A stretch of 34,178 nt of DNA, from the NCBI GenBank assembly GCA_027066455.1, contig JAMONT010000053.1, forward strand, positions 1-34,178, given 5' to 3'. The translations under genes were made by a program, and so were the position numbers. This document shows positions 9,737 to 20,280 of the stretch, piece by piece; within the stretch, counting starts at the first letter, position 1; the number at the start of each line of letters is the position of its first letter. Below the pieces are notes generated by a model. That model saw only the letters and a list, made by a program, of their open reading frames with translations, was not told where the DNA came from and did no database searches. Source of the stretch: Candidatus Altimarinota bacterium (lineage in GTDB: Bacteria; Patescibacteriota; Gracilibacteria; BD1-5; UBA6164).

Positions 9737-11179
9737 ATGCAAATATTTAAAGCATTTGTTAGTTTATGAACAAATAAATATCATTATATAGTAAAGGCAA
9801 ATACTGAAATTGAGGCCAAGGATAAACTTCATAAAGAAGGTTATTCTATTTTGAGTATAAAAAAAGTTGATAATATTCAAGATTCAGGAAAAAAATTTAT
9901 TTTTAAAGCTAGTTTAAATTGAATTGATAAGTCGGGAGCAGTTATTGCAAAAGATATTTTTAAGGTGTATTATAAGCTTACAAATTGATTGAAATATAAA
10001 ATATTAGAGATATATCCTGAGGAGGAAAAAAATTCTACTAGGGAAGAAAAAAATGCTATTTTGAAAAATTTAGAAGAACAGTATAAAATTTTTAAAGAAT
10101 TTAACACAGAAGAAAAAAATATAAAAAAAATTGTAAAGAAGTATGAAAAGAAAGATAATCTTGATTCAAAAACTCACAAAACTTTTTATATGTATAAACA
10201 ATTAAATAAAACTCATGAAATTGTTGAATTAGTTTTAGATAAATTAAGAGAATTTATTGATAAAAAAATTATTTTAGATTTAAATAATGAAAACTTAGAC
10301 TCACTTTGAGGAATTTATAATAATTTTGTAAAAGTTAAAAAATCAACAAATATAATTAAATTAAAGCAGATTTGAGAACTTGCACTTATGAAAATTGGAA
10401 ATATTATACTTTTTGAAATAGAAAAATATAAGGATTTGAAAAATGAAGAAAAAGTAGAAAAATATAGGAAAGAATTGAAAAATATTAATATTTTATTAAA
10501 GAAAATAGAGTCAAAAAAATATTTGAGAGAAAAAAGAGTAGATTTTTTGAAATTGATAAAAGATTTTTTTGATTCTGAAAAAAACAAACAAAAAGATAAA
10601 GATATTTTTCTTGATAAATCTACAAGTTCTTATTTAAAAACATTAGTCTTAATAAGAAAATATAAAGAAAAAAAGATGGAAAATAATAAAAATATTTTGA
10701 AAAATATATATTTATTTTTGTTTCCAGAATTTATTTTAAAATATTTTTATAATTCTAAAGAAAAATTAGAACAAAAGGAAAATCTGCTTTTGAGAAAAGA
10801 AGTTATTAATCAAAATTTGATTATTTTACAAAATAAAGCTAATAATACTTTTCAAATAAAAGCAAAATTTAAAAAAATACAATCTTATATTTTTTGACCA
10901 ATTAAGCATTTACTTGTAATTATTAATATAAGTTGATTTTATATAATTTTATTTTATTCTATATTTTTTACTTTTTTGAACATAAAAAATTATGTTTTTG
11001 AATATGAATTTAGAATAAATTATTTATGATTATTTTATTTTTTACTTTTCTTTTTGTTTTTATATTGTTTGAAATTTTCTCAAAAATACATAAGTGTATG
11101 ATTTAAATGACTTTTTGTAAGTATTATGAATTTTTTTATTTTTTGATTAATTTTTGTTTTTTGATTAATTAATTTTTAA
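9737..11179 (+). CDS. Membrane protein with a GspF/PilC-like N-terminal motif and coiled coil
   Basis: 480 residues, ATG at 9737, TAA at 11177-11179. The first about 45 residues (HYIVKANTEIEAKDKLHKEG followed by YSILSIKK) match the pattern that opens GspF/PilC type II secretion or type IV pilus inner-membrane proteins (Y...G..EA.....A...L...G..VLSI). About 300 Lys/Glu-rich helical residues follow rather than a T2SF domain, with a short hydrophobic stretch (about 325-345). Three strongly hydrophobic helices occupy about 390-480. This could be a divergent secretion platform protein or an unrelated CPR membrane protein; the N-terminal likeness is an inference from pattern only. Confidence 0.6.
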
Positions 11180-11242
11180 AATTTGAAAAATAATAAAAAA
11201 TCTTTATAATTTGAGTAATTAATATTTAATTACTCTTTTTTT

Positions 11243-12643
11243 ATGAGAGCATTGCTTTTTATTTTATCCTTTGTTTATAGTGCTATATTCTATATATTTT
11301 ATAGACTTTCAGAGAATAAAGATATTTTTTGAGAATATTTTGTAAACCAAAATTATTTACAAAATTATTCTGTTTTACAAATAGATACTTTTTTTCCAAT
11401 AAAAAATTATTTTATTTCTATAAGTTGATGATTATTTATAGAAAGTATTTGATTTTTATTCTTATGAATAATATTTATTTATTACTTTTCTTTCTCAAGT
11501 GGAAGCCAAAAAGTAGAAAGTAGACAACTAGACAATTTTGAGGAAACACAAGATTTTCAAGATTTAGAATTTTATGAAGAAAAAAGAAAAAATATTTTTA
11601 AAGATGTATTATCTTTAGAATTTTTTAAGGAAAAAATTATGTATTTTTTAAGAGAGTTTTCAAAACATATTTGAATAATTTTATTTTATTTTTCTTTATT
11701 TTTATTTTCTATTTATTTTGAAATAACTTTTGCTTATTTTCAGTTTATAATTGGGTTAATAGTATTTTTATTATATTTTGGTTTTAAGAAAAATGATTTT
11801 TTTGTAGAATTTTTTCATATCAATTCTTCCCTTTTTTCAATTTATTATATTATAAGTTATTTAATTATTTTTTTTACAGATATTAATTTTTTATGATTTA
11901 TAGATTTTTTGAATTGTCTACTTATAGTTTTTTCATTTATAATTTTATTTATTCATTATAAAAATTTAAAAGCTACAAAAATAAAAAATTATATATTTGT
12001 CCACTTTAGTGTCTACTTGTTTCTTTCCTTTATATTCTACATTAGCTGGTATTTTATTTCTTTAAATATTTTATTTTGGTTGTCTATATTGTCTACTTTG
12101 TTTTCAATATTTTTCTTTGATATTTTTCCAAAAATTTCTTATTTTTCTATTAATATTTATTTAAGTAGATTACTTTCTATATGATTTTTATATTTTTGAA
12201 TTTTGACTGGAATTTTGTATTTAATGTTTTCTTGATATTCTAGTTTTATTTTTATTTGTTTGATAATTTCTTATTTTTTTAATTTATATATTCATTATAA
12301 ATTTCAAAATTATGTTTCATTTATTATCAGTTTATTTGTCTGAACTTTTTTAATTTATTACACTTTTTATCCAAATATTATTTATGTAGAAGATATTAGT
12401 TTTCTGATATTTTCAATATTTTTTTCTTCATTTTTGATTTTTACAACTTATATTTATAAGTTTAAATATATTTATGATTTTTATGTAATTCACACTTATG
12501 CTTTTTTAATAAATTTAATTTCTGTAATAATTTACTTTATTTTTAATGATTTTTTATTATTATATGTTTCATTACTTTTATTTGTTGAATCTATTTTCTT
12601 TTTTGCAAGTTTTAATAGGTTGAAAAATATAGGAAAAAAATAG
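11243..12643 (+). CDS. Polytopic membrane protein, 466 aa, unknown
   Basis: ATG at 11243, TAG at 12641-12643. Two N-terminal hydrophobic helices and an acidic cytoplasmic loop (about 90-130, with EFYEEKRKN) precede about ten further hydrophobic segments rich in Phe, Ile and Tyr. No transporter, polymerase or flippase motif stands out; O-antigen-ligase-like or sensor-like roles are possible but unsupported. The gene contains three closely spaced TAGACAA/TTGTCTA pairs (11521, 11999, 12082), an unusually high density. Several TGA Gly codons lie inside the helices. Confidence 0.65.
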
Positions 12644-12671
12644 TTTATTTTTAGTTTTTTAAAAAATATTT

Positions 12672-12896
12672 ATGAAATTTTATGCTCTTTTATTTATAAT
12701 TGTTTGAATATTAATGATAGTTTATCCTGATTTAGTTGGGATTATTTTAGGTGGTTTTTTGATTTTTATAGGTTTAAATATGCTTTTTCTTTCTAAAATA
12801 ACTTCTAACTTTAGGTCTTGATTTTGATCTAAAACTGGAGAAAAAAAGTGAAGTTGAGATTATGTAAAATTTGGGTCTTATAAAATTTTTAAATAA
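12672..12896 (+). CDS. Small two-helix membrane protein, 74 aa
   Basis: ATG at 12672, TAA at 12894-12896. Residues 2-42 form two hydrophobic helices with a short YPDLVG turn (ILMIVYPDLVGIILGGFLIF), a pattern seen in DUF3096-like and HdeD-like small membrane proteins. A basic Gly/Ser tail (about 48-74) follows. The PrsW-type protease gene starts only six bases later, so the two are almost certainly co-translated. Confidence 0.6.
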
Positions 12897-12902
12897 AAAT
12901 TT

Positions 12903-13889
12903 ATGCAAAATATATTAATTATTTTATTTATTGTAATAATCACATTTATTCCAATTTTATTGTGGTGATATGTTTTTTCAACTTTTTGAAATCAGGATTT
13001 GAATAAAAAGAGGTTTTTGGCTTGAATAATAGGTTGAATAGTTTCGGTTTTGCCGATTTTGTATTTGGAAAAATTTATATATAAATTAAATTTGGATTTT
13101 TTAAATGTTTTTTCTTTTGTAGAAAATATTGGCTCTAACCCTTTTTCCTTTGCTTTTTCACTTATAGTATTAATTTTATTTATATTATTTTTATCAATTA
13201 TTATATGATTTTTATTTAAATGATTTTGGAGATGATTTAATATTTTTTTTAAAAATTTTTGAATTATAATTTTATTTTCAGCTATAGTTTCAGTTTTTAT
13301 TTATTTATTTAATTATATAGATTTTTTTAATAAACCACTTTTGGAAAGTTCTAATATTTCTTTTTGAAATACTATTTTTAATAGTATAAAATTGATGATT
13401 TTTTATTATATTTTGGTATGAATTTTGGAAGAATTATCAAAACATTTTAACTTTTTACAAACAAGTTTTTTACATATTACAAACATAAAGCAAGGAATTT
13501 TATATTCAGTTTTTGTAGCACTTTGATTTTCATTTATAGAAAATATTTTGTATTTTTACAATATTTATCAAAATTTATGAATTGGTTTAGAATTAGTTAC
13601 AACATACTTTTTAAGGTCAATTTTTTCAGTTTTTATACATATTTTTGCATCTTTTATAATTTGATATTATTTTTCAAAGGCTTATTTAGATTTCAAAAAA
13701 GATAAAAAACATTTTGCATATATAAAAATGTTTTTATTCTGAATTTTTTTCTGAATTATAGTTCATTCTATATTTAATATTTCTTTATTTTTATGATTTA
13801 CTTCAATGATTTTTTTATATTTTATTTTATGATATTTTTATATGTGAAAAGTTTTACTAAAAGATGATATTGATTTTCCAGAAAAATAA
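12903..13889 (+). CDS. prsW: PrsW-family intramembrane protease
   Basis: 328 residues, ATG at 12903, TAA at 13887-13889. About nine hydrophobic helices carry the PrsW signature blocks in order: EELSKHFNF (Glu176-Glu177), LGFSFIENILYF (Glu213), a helix with FIHIFASFIIGYY, and GIIVHSIFN. These Glu and His residues are the proposed catalytic or metal-binding set of this CAAX-protease-related superfamily; in Bacillus PrsW starts cleavage of an anti-sigma factor. It acts within the membrane. The substrate is unknown, but the 74-residue two-helix protein directly upstream is a reasonable candidate partner. TGA encodes Gly in GFSF. Confidence 0.82.
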
Positions 13890-13928
13890 TTATAATGAGT
13901 TAAATATTTTAAAAATTAAAAAAAAATT

Positions 13929-14699
13929 ATGTGAAGATGACCAGTTGTACAACAAAGAAAAAATGTAGTAAATGCAGCTAAATGAAAAGTTTTTGCTGTT
14001 CATTCAAAACTTATAGCCCTAGCAGCACAATCTAATCCAGATCCAGAAACAAATGCTAAATTGGAAGCTTTGATTAGTAAGGCAAAAAAAGCTTGAGTTC
14101 CAAATGATAATATTGATAGAGCAATAAAAAGAGGTTCTTGAGCAGATAAAGATGCTACACAAATTCAAGAAATTGTTTATGAATGATATGCTCCAGGTTG
14201 AGTTGCAATTATTGTAAATACTTTGACAGACAATAAAAATAGAACAGTTTCTAGTATTAGACATATTTTTTCAAAATATTGATGAAATATGTGAGAAAGT
14301 TGAGCTGTTTCTTGGATGTTTAAGCATAAATGAGTTATATTAATTGATGTAGAAAAACACAATTATGATAAAATAGAAGAATTAGTTTTTGAAACAAATG
14401 CTGAATATATTTCCTTAGAAGGAAGTGAAATAAAAATAATTACTAGTGTTGAAGATTTTAATGAAATTGAAAAATTTTTTGAGCAAAAAGGTTATGAAAT
14501 AAAAAAAGCAGAACTTGAATATATTCCTGATAATACAACTGAAATTACAGAATTTGATAAGGCTCTTAAATTCATAAAAATGATAGATGCTTTTGAAGAA
14601 GATGAAGATGTGCAATTCACTGCAACAAATGAAACAATGGATGATGAATTAGTGAATGAAGTGTTGGAGTTTATAGAAAAAAATAGTTTTAAAACTTAA
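13929..14699 (+). CDS. yebC: YebC/PmpR family protein (TACO1-like)
   Basis: 256 residues, ATG at 13929, TAA at 14697-14699; family length about 240-250. The N-terminus MGRGPVVQQRK is close to the family's MAGHSKWxxIKxRK, followed by NPDPETNAKLEALISKAKKA, GVPNDNIDRAIKRGSG, EIVYEGYAPGGVAIIV and TLTDNKNRTVSSIRHIFSKY, then GNMGESGAVSWMF: all hallmark blocks. Once described as transcription regulators, these proteins are now also implicated in translation of difficult (for example polyproline) stretches. It ends the plus-strand run and is followed by a strong terminator. Many of the conserved Gly are TGA. Confidence 0.95.
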
Positions 14700-14710
14700 A
14701 AAAAATAATA

Positions 14711-14746
14711 AAAAAAGTTTAGATTTTTATAAATCTAAACTTTTTT
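14711..14746. terminator. Intrinsic terminator after yebC
   Basis: A perfect 16-bp stem (14711-14726 with 14731-14746), A6-GTTTAGATTT against its complement ending T6, with a four-base loop. Confidence 0.82.
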
Positions 14747-14767
14747 AGTAGATAAAAAATAAATTTA

Positions 14768-14899
14768 TGTAGACAAGGGGCTAAAGACCCTTGTTGTTTT
14801 TTGTCTATATTGTCTAGTTTAATTTTTACCTTATTTGAAAGAAAAACTAAATATTTATTAAATCATAAAAATATTTTTATAATTTAACTTTATCTAGAT
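14768..14899. repeat. Direct repeat copy A (TGTAGACAAGGG... element)
   Basis: Starts with TGTAGACAAGGGG, holds a CAAGGG/CCCTTG hairpin (14774-14793), then TTGTCTATATTGTCTAG, a TTTAATTTTTAC tract and an ATTTATTAAA...TAAAAATATTTTT block. The same blocks in the same order occur at 15411-15563. Together they flank the 108-residue gene. No frame crosses it. Confidence 0.6.
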
Positions 14900-14980
14900 A
14901 TTTTTAATTAATTTTTTAAAATAAGGTAACCTTTGTTAATATTTAGAAATATTATAATCATCATTTTTTATTATATAAAT

Positions 14981-15307
14981 TTATCAATGTTCAGAAAAAT
15001 AAGTATTTATAAAAGTGTCATTATCCATATTTCAAATATCAATATCCATTTGATCTATTTCAGATTCATTCATTAAGTTTAATTTATTTATAATAATTTC
15101 ATAATCTATGTTAGTTTTTGCATAAACTTTATCTGCTATTTTAGTTAAAATAACTTCATTACTTCCTTTCTGTTCATTTTTAAGATTATTTAAAGCTAAT
15201 TTAGTACTATTTTTAATATCAGGAAAAGAATCTCATTCAATTCAATCTGTTAATATAGTTTTATTTTTATTTGATATTTCTAATTTTGGATTTTTTCAAA
15301 GTTCCAT
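14981..15307 (-). CDS. Small hypothetical protein, 108 aa, between direct repeats
   Basis: ATG at 15305-15307, TAA at 14981-14983, preceded by a TGA-Gly as the last residue. Unrecognised: acidic C-terminal half (MDIDIGNMDNDTF), Asn/Lys-rich N-terminus, no membrane helix, no DNA-binding motif I can see. Its start lies about 24 bases from a good promoter that overlaps an operator-like palindrome, so it is probably regulated on its own. Flanked on both sides by copies of a 130-150 bp direct repeat. Confidence 0.6.
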
Positions 15308-15330
15308 AATTTTAAAAAATTAATTATTAA

Positions 15331-15358
15331 ATTATCTTGACAAATTAATTATTGTCAA
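15331..15358 (-). promoter_or_regulatory. Promoter with overlapping palindromic operator
   Basis: Minus strand: TTGACA (rc of 15353-15358), a 16-nt spacer, then GATAAT (rc of 15331-15336). A TTGACAA-N8-TTGTCAA palindrome (15337-15358) covers the -35 and most of the spacer, the usual place for a repressor. It is positioned to drive the 108-residue gene with a short leader. Confidence 0.6.
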
Positions 15359-15410
15359 CAATATCATACCATATAATATCAGACTAGTCAAACTTTTTGT
15401 TTTGTAGAAA

Positions 15411-15563
15411 ATGTAGACAAGGGAATAATTTTTTGTAGATAAAATTGAATACCTTTTGTTGTTTTTTTGTCTACATGTCTAGTTTAATTTTTACTTTAAA
15501 TAAAGGAATAATTATATATTTACTAAAACATGTAAATATTTTTTAATTTAGTTTTGTCTATAT
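15411..15563. repeat. Direct repeat copy B
   Basis: Same orientation as copy A: TGTAGACAAGGG at its left end, TTGTCTACATGTCTAG in the middle (15468-15482), the TTTAATTTTTAC tract, an ATATTTACTAAAACATG block and TAATTTAGTTTTGTCTATA at its right end. The inner hairpin of copy A is degraded here. The remaining sequence of 15308-15653 holds only the promoter described above and AT-rich filler. Confidence 0.55.
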
Positions 15564-15653
15564 TGAAAATTAATAAAATAATAAAAATCTTGTAAAAAAC
15601 TATTTTTTTAATATTATAAATTTTTAAAATTTAAGCTTTTTATATATTAAAAA

Positions 15654-18600
15654 CTACCACTTCTCCCCTATCCATTTTTCCAAATTTTCTAGAGAATTTA
15701 AAGAAAATTTTGTATCAATTTTTTGTCATTTTAAATTTATAAAGATTTGAATTTGTCCACTTGTATGTCCACTTAGAAAAGTCTTTAAATCCAGTAAATC
15801 TGCCTTTTTTGCTTTTTGTGGAATTTGTATTATAAATTCTTTTATGTCTAGTTGTCTATTATCTATTATTTTAGAATTTTCAATTTTTTCTTCTAATTTT
15901 TTACTAAAATTTTCTTTATAAATTTCACATTTATTTTCTTGAGCTACTTCCCTCTCCTGTAGGGGAGGGACTGAGGGAGGGGTTATTTCATTTAACTTCA
16001 AATTCAAAAATCTTTTATTGTTATCAAATAATCATAAATCGAAAGATTGTTGTCTAACTTGAGAAATACTAGCAACTTTTATATCTCTTGCTTGAATTGA
16101 TTTTCTATTATATTCAAAATTTATAGACAAATTTCAGTTAATAATTATTACTTTATCTATTTCTAAACTATCAACATATTTTTCTATATCTCTTGGAAAA
16201 ATAACTACCTCAAAATCATAATCAAATCATTCACATTTCAAAAACATCATAGTTTTTCCTGTTTTTGTTATTATTTTTCTAATGTCTTCTATAACTCAAA
16301 CAGCTGAAATAACTTCTTCTTTTTCCTTTTTCTTAGGCTTTTTTTCTTTTTTTTCTTCTTTTTTGTCTAGTCACATTTTTTCTATTTCTTCTACTTTTTC
16401 TTCATATTTTTCAGGATTTTCTTTTTTATCTAATTCTAATAATTCTTCCATTGACATTTTTAATTTTTTTGTGTTGTTTGATCTTCTAGCACAATATTTT
16501 CATAATCAATCTAGAGGGTGTCCTGAAATTCTAAAACCAAGCATTTCCTTTTCTCAAGCTAGTTTTTCTTCAAAAGTAAAATCAGAAACTTGCTTTAATT
16601 TTAATTTATCATCTTCTATTTCTACTCACATCATTTCAAAAAGTCAAATTTGAGTAGTTTGAGATTCTTTTTCTTGTCTTTTTACAAAATTAATCATATC
16701 AGGAATTGAAGCAGAAAGTTGTCCTCTTTCTCAAAGTCAGTCCATTGCTCCTGCTTTTATAAGAGCTTCTAGAGATTTTTTATTAATTACTTCTTTTCAT
16801 ACTCTTTTTATAAAATCTTCTAAATCAATATATTCATTTTTTTCTTTTTTTGTAGCCCCTTTCTCCCTATCAGGGAGAGAGGATTCAGGAGAGAGGGAAT
16901 TTTTCCTTGCTTCTATAATTTTTTCTATTGGTCAGTCCCCTATTCATTTTATTGCTTTTAATCAAAATCTAATATTTTCATCATTAATATAAGTAAAATG
17001 TTTCAAAGATTCATTAATATTTGGAGCTAAAACATTTATTCATTTTTCTTCTGCTTCTGCTACTTCCATAACAATCCTTTCCATATTATCTTCATCAGAA
17101 GTCATTACAGCACTTAAAAATTCTGTTACATAATAAGCTTTTAAAAATGCTGTTTGATAGGCAATAAGTGCATAACAAGCTGCATGGGATTTATTGAATG
17201 AATAGTTTGCTGCTGGTTGAATCATTTCTTCATAAATATATTTTGTTACTTCTGGTTTATATCATCTATGTTTTTCTCCTTTTTCAATAAATTCTTTTTT
17301 CAAAGCTTCAATAACTTCTATTTTTTTCTTTCAAATTCACCTTCTAAGTAAATCAGCTTCTCAAAGAGAAAAACCTGCCATATATTGAACTATAAACATT
17401 AATTGTTCTTGATAAACTGCAATTCAATAAGTTACATCTAAAATTTGTTTCAAATCTTTTTCAAGTAAATTTTTTTGCTCTTCTATAACTTTATTATCAT
17501 ATCAAGCTTTATTCATTATTTCTATTAAATCAGAAGTCATATATTGTACTGCTTCCCTACCATATTTTCTATCAATATAAGCTGGAATATAAGCTAAAGG
17601 TCCTGGTCTATAAAGAGAAACCATTGCAATTAAATCTTCAAAAGAGTCAGGAGCAAGGTCTATCAGATATTTTCTCATTCATTCAGATTCAAACTGAAAA
17701 ACTCATGTTGTATCTCAAGCAGCAAAAATTTTGAAAACTTTTTTATCTTCTAAATTTATTTTTAAAATATCTAATTCAATATTTTTTTCTTTTTTAATAA
17801 TATTTTGTGTTTTTTTGATAATAGTCAGATTTCTAAGTCATAAAAAATCCATTTTTAAAAGCCCTAAATCCTCTAAAGGATAAGCAGAATATTGTGTAAT
17901 TATAGAAGTATTATCTTTTGGAGGATTTTGCAGAGCTGTAAAATTGGTCATTGGTTCAGGAGCAATTATTACAGCACAAGCATGAACTCAAATTTGTCTA
18001 ACATTTCCTTCTATTTTTAAGGCTGAATCAATAATTTCTTTATATTTGATAATTTTTCCAGTTTGTTCATCTTTATAAAATCAGCTGTCATAAGCTTCAC
18101 CAAATTCTACAGAATCTTGTAAAGCTCATTTTAATTTTGTTCAAGGTTTTTCAGGAATTAAAGAAACTAAGCTATTCATTATAGAGAAGGGAACAGCATG
18201 TACTCTTCAAACATCTTTAACAGCAGCTCTAGCAGCAAAAGTACCAAAAGTACAAATTTGTGCAACTTTGTCAGCTCAATATTTATTTCTACAATATTCT
18301 ATAACTCTATCACGAGAATCATCAGCAAAATCAGTATCTATATCAGGCATAGATACTCTGGCAGGATTTAAAAATCTTTCAAAAAGTAATTTGTAGGGAA
18401 GTGGGTCTATATCAGTTATACCAGACAAAAAAGCCATTAGGCTTCAAGCAGCAGATCATCTTCAAGGTCAAACTGGAATATCTTGAGTTCTTGCCCAATT
18501 TATATAATCTGCAACAATTAAAAAATATGCATTAAATCACATTTCGTGAACAACAACTAATTCATACTCAAGTCTGTCTACTTTGTCTACTATCTCTTTG

Positions 18601-19736
18601 TCTAGTCAAGACAAGATTTCCTTTTTCTCATCAGAATAATAGGTTATAGACAAATCTTTTAATTCCTCTGGAGAAGTATCTGTTAATTTTTTTTCAAGTC
18701 AAGGTTTGTCTAATTTTTCTACTAATTTAAAAATAGTTTTCTTCTCAATTTTATAATCATATCTCCAATTTAATCATTCAAAAGATAAGTATCTCAAATA
18801 CCATTCATCACTTGATAATTTTTGTATTGTTTTTTTATCTTTTTCCAATTCTTGAGCTTCTTTAAAAATTTTTTCATCTTTTTCTGGTAGTTCAAATGTT
18901 GGAATTAAAACTCATCAAGTTTCTATTTTTATATTTATCATATCAGCAATTTTTTTTGTATTTTCAAGTGCTTCTGGAATAAATCAAAATAAAGTTTGCA
19001 TTTCTTCTTCGGTTAAAAAAGAATAATCTCAGTTAATTAAAGTTGGTCTATCTGGATTTTCTATTTCATGACCTGTTCAAAGAGCTTGAATAACATCTTG
19101 TGTTTTTTTATCAGTTTTTTCAACATAAAAACAATTATTTGTTGCAACTACAGTAATATTATTTGCTTTAGAAATTCTAATTAATTCATCTGTTATAAAA
19201 TTTTGTTTTGGAATATCATTATGATAAAGTAGTTCTAAAAAATAATTTTCTCTACCAAAAATTTCTATATATTCTCCTATTCTGTCTACTATGTCTACAT
19301 CTGATTTTCCTGATAGAATAAAGAAAGGTATCTCTCAGTCTTTATCTCAACTTAGACATACAATATCTGAGTTTTTGTCTACATTCAATTTTAAAGTTTC
19401 AAAAGAAATTTTTGATCATTTTTCACTTTCTAAAGAAGATTTTGTAGTTAAACGAATTATATTCTGATATCATTTTAGAGACTTTGCTAGTAAAACTAAT
19501 TTGTGAGAAATTTTTGGATCTATAATAGATTCTATAAAAATTTCTGTTCATAAAATAGGAGTGATTCATTCTTCAATACATCATTTATAAAATTCGTGAC
19601 ATCAATGCAGATTTCAAGTATCAGTTATAGCAACAGCACTCATTTTTAGTTCTTTTGCTTTTTTTATATAATCTTTTGGTTTTGCAAGTCATTTTAAAAT
19701 AGAAAAATGTGTGTGGTTATGTAAATGTATAAACAT
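15654..19736 (-). CDS. dnaE: DNA polymerase III alpha subunit
   Basis: 1360 residues, ATG at 19734-19736, TAG at 15654-15656. The replicative polymerase. Order: N-terminal PHP domain ([13 protein letters not shown], then AVAITDTGNLHG); polymerase core with [14 protein letters not shown] (Asp465 and Asp467 region) and a third Asp in MDFLGLRNLT (about 630); [42 protein letters not shown]; then a helix-hairpin-helix region and an OB fold ([12 protein letters not shown]). It is about 200 residues longer than E. coli DnaE. Part of the excess is two in-frame GC-rich palindromic elements at about 947-966 and 1252-1263, both between core domains. VD or LD dipeptides from TAGACAA motifs occur several times. 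Many catalytic-core Gly are TGA. Confidence 0.96.
15755..15858. repeat. TAGACAA-type motif pairs inside dnaE
   Basis: GTCCAC at 15755 and 15767 (12 nt apart), and GTCTA at 15846 and 15854 (8 nt apart), within the 3' part of dnaE. They are read as ordinary codons. Confidence 0.5.
15947..15983. repeat. GC-rich palindromic element inside dnaE (copy 2)
   Basis: A CTTCCCTCTCCTG...CAGTCCCTCC-type GC-rich tract in a region otherwise about 80% AT, read by dnaE as [14 protein letters not shown] (about residues 1250-1263). It lacks any frame disruption. Related in style to the other CCCTCTC elements but more diverged. Confidence 0.6.
16837..16898. repeat. GC-rich palindromic element inside dnaE (copy 1)
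   Basis: On the gene strand: CCCTCTCTCCTGAATCC, then CTCTCCCTGATAGGGAG and AAAGGGGCTACAAAA. The CTCCCT...AGGGAG arms form a hairpin. Read in-frame as [19 protein letters not shown] (about 947-966). The same core recurs in the intergenic array at 25656-25960, and the 3' arm with its A-rich tail recurs in the murL-like gene in the same frame. Confidence 0.75.
18576..18605. repeat. Triple GTCTAC/G motif in dnaE
   Basis: GTCTAC at 18576, GTCTAC at 18585 (9 nt later) and GTCTAG at 18600 (15 nt later). On the gene strand the tract is read as [11 protein letters not shown]. Another pair with a 9-nt period lies at 19284-19298. Confidence 0.55.
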
Positions 19737-19816
19737 AAAATAAATTTAAAGAGATAATTTTTTTATATAATAATTATTTTTTTTTAAAATACTAATAAAA
19801 ATTTAAAAAAAAGAAA

Positions 19817-19834
19817 TGCGAAGATTGTGCGAAG
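19817..19834. repeat. TGCGAAG pair, 11-nt period
   Basis: TGCGAAG at 19817-19823 and 19828-19834. The same pair with exactly the same 11-nt period occurs at 28556-28573 and 29856-29873, and a TGTGAAG variant at 20013-20030. Confidence 0.55.
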
Positions 19835-20165
19835 AAATTTGGAAAAACTTTAAAAAATGTTTTATAATATATTTTAAAATGATAATATTTTTTTTTGTCT
19901 ATATAAAAAAACATTTTAGGCTTTTTTGTATTTTTTATGTATAATTTATTTAAATATATAAACTTTATTGATAAATAAGCTAAAATAGAAATGTGGAGAC
20001 TTCGTGAAGAAATGTGAAGATTTTGTGAAAAATAGCCCTGTAAGGTTGCAAAAACTATATTTTTAATTAAACTGCTAGGGTTAAATATTTGCTCGTTAAC
20101 ATTATTTGGAAAAATTAATATATAATAATTATATATTAAAGTTAAGGTTTTTAATTTTTTTGTTC

Positions 20166-20223
20166 TACAAAACAGGGAAGAAGAGGATAATAGAAATATT
20201 ATTTTTTGCTTCCCTGGGTTGTA
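20166..20223 (+). ncRNA. Three-tier hairpin, possible structured leader or small RNA
   Basis: Outer stem TACAA/TTGTA, a 2x2 internal loop (AA/GG), middle stem CAGGGAAG/CTTCCCTG, a larger internal loop, and an inner stem ATAATA/TATTAT capped by a GAAA tetraloop. GC-rich pairing of this kind is rare outside genes here. It lies about 60 bases before the glycosyltransferase start, so it could be a leader structure or simply another palindromic repeat. No known riboswitch class is recognised. Confidence 0.35.
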
Positions 20224-20280
20224 AAAAACTTAAGGGTTAAAGCTTTAGCCTTTTGTATACTTTATTCTAATCCAATAAAT

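Larger units (their letters stand above)
19737..20280. other. Intergenic region with short repeats and structured hairpins
   Basis: 544 bases between divergent dnaE and the glycosyltransferase gene, no coding frame of note. It contains a TGCGAAG pair (19817-19834), a TGTGAAG-type cluster (19993-20030), a possible TAGCCCT/AGGGTTA stem (20031-20083), the three-tier hairpin at 20166-20223, and a short GGTTAAAGCTTTAGCC palindrome (20235-20250). Promoters for both genes must be here but none is clear. Confidence 0.45.

Noticed and set aside
5513-14699. Many genes seeming to be broken by premature stops or frameshifts
   Set aside because: All apparent internal stops are TGA and all fall in one continuous frame; under table 25 they are Gly, so no pseudogenes are needed.
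15411-15563. Insertion sequence
   Set aside because: No transposase frame or short terminal inverted repeats; best described as one of a pair of direct repeats.
16282-16653. Plus-strand Ser/Phe-rich frame of 123 codons
   Set aside because: Antisense shadow of dnaE; composition is the mirror of its Lys/Glu codons.
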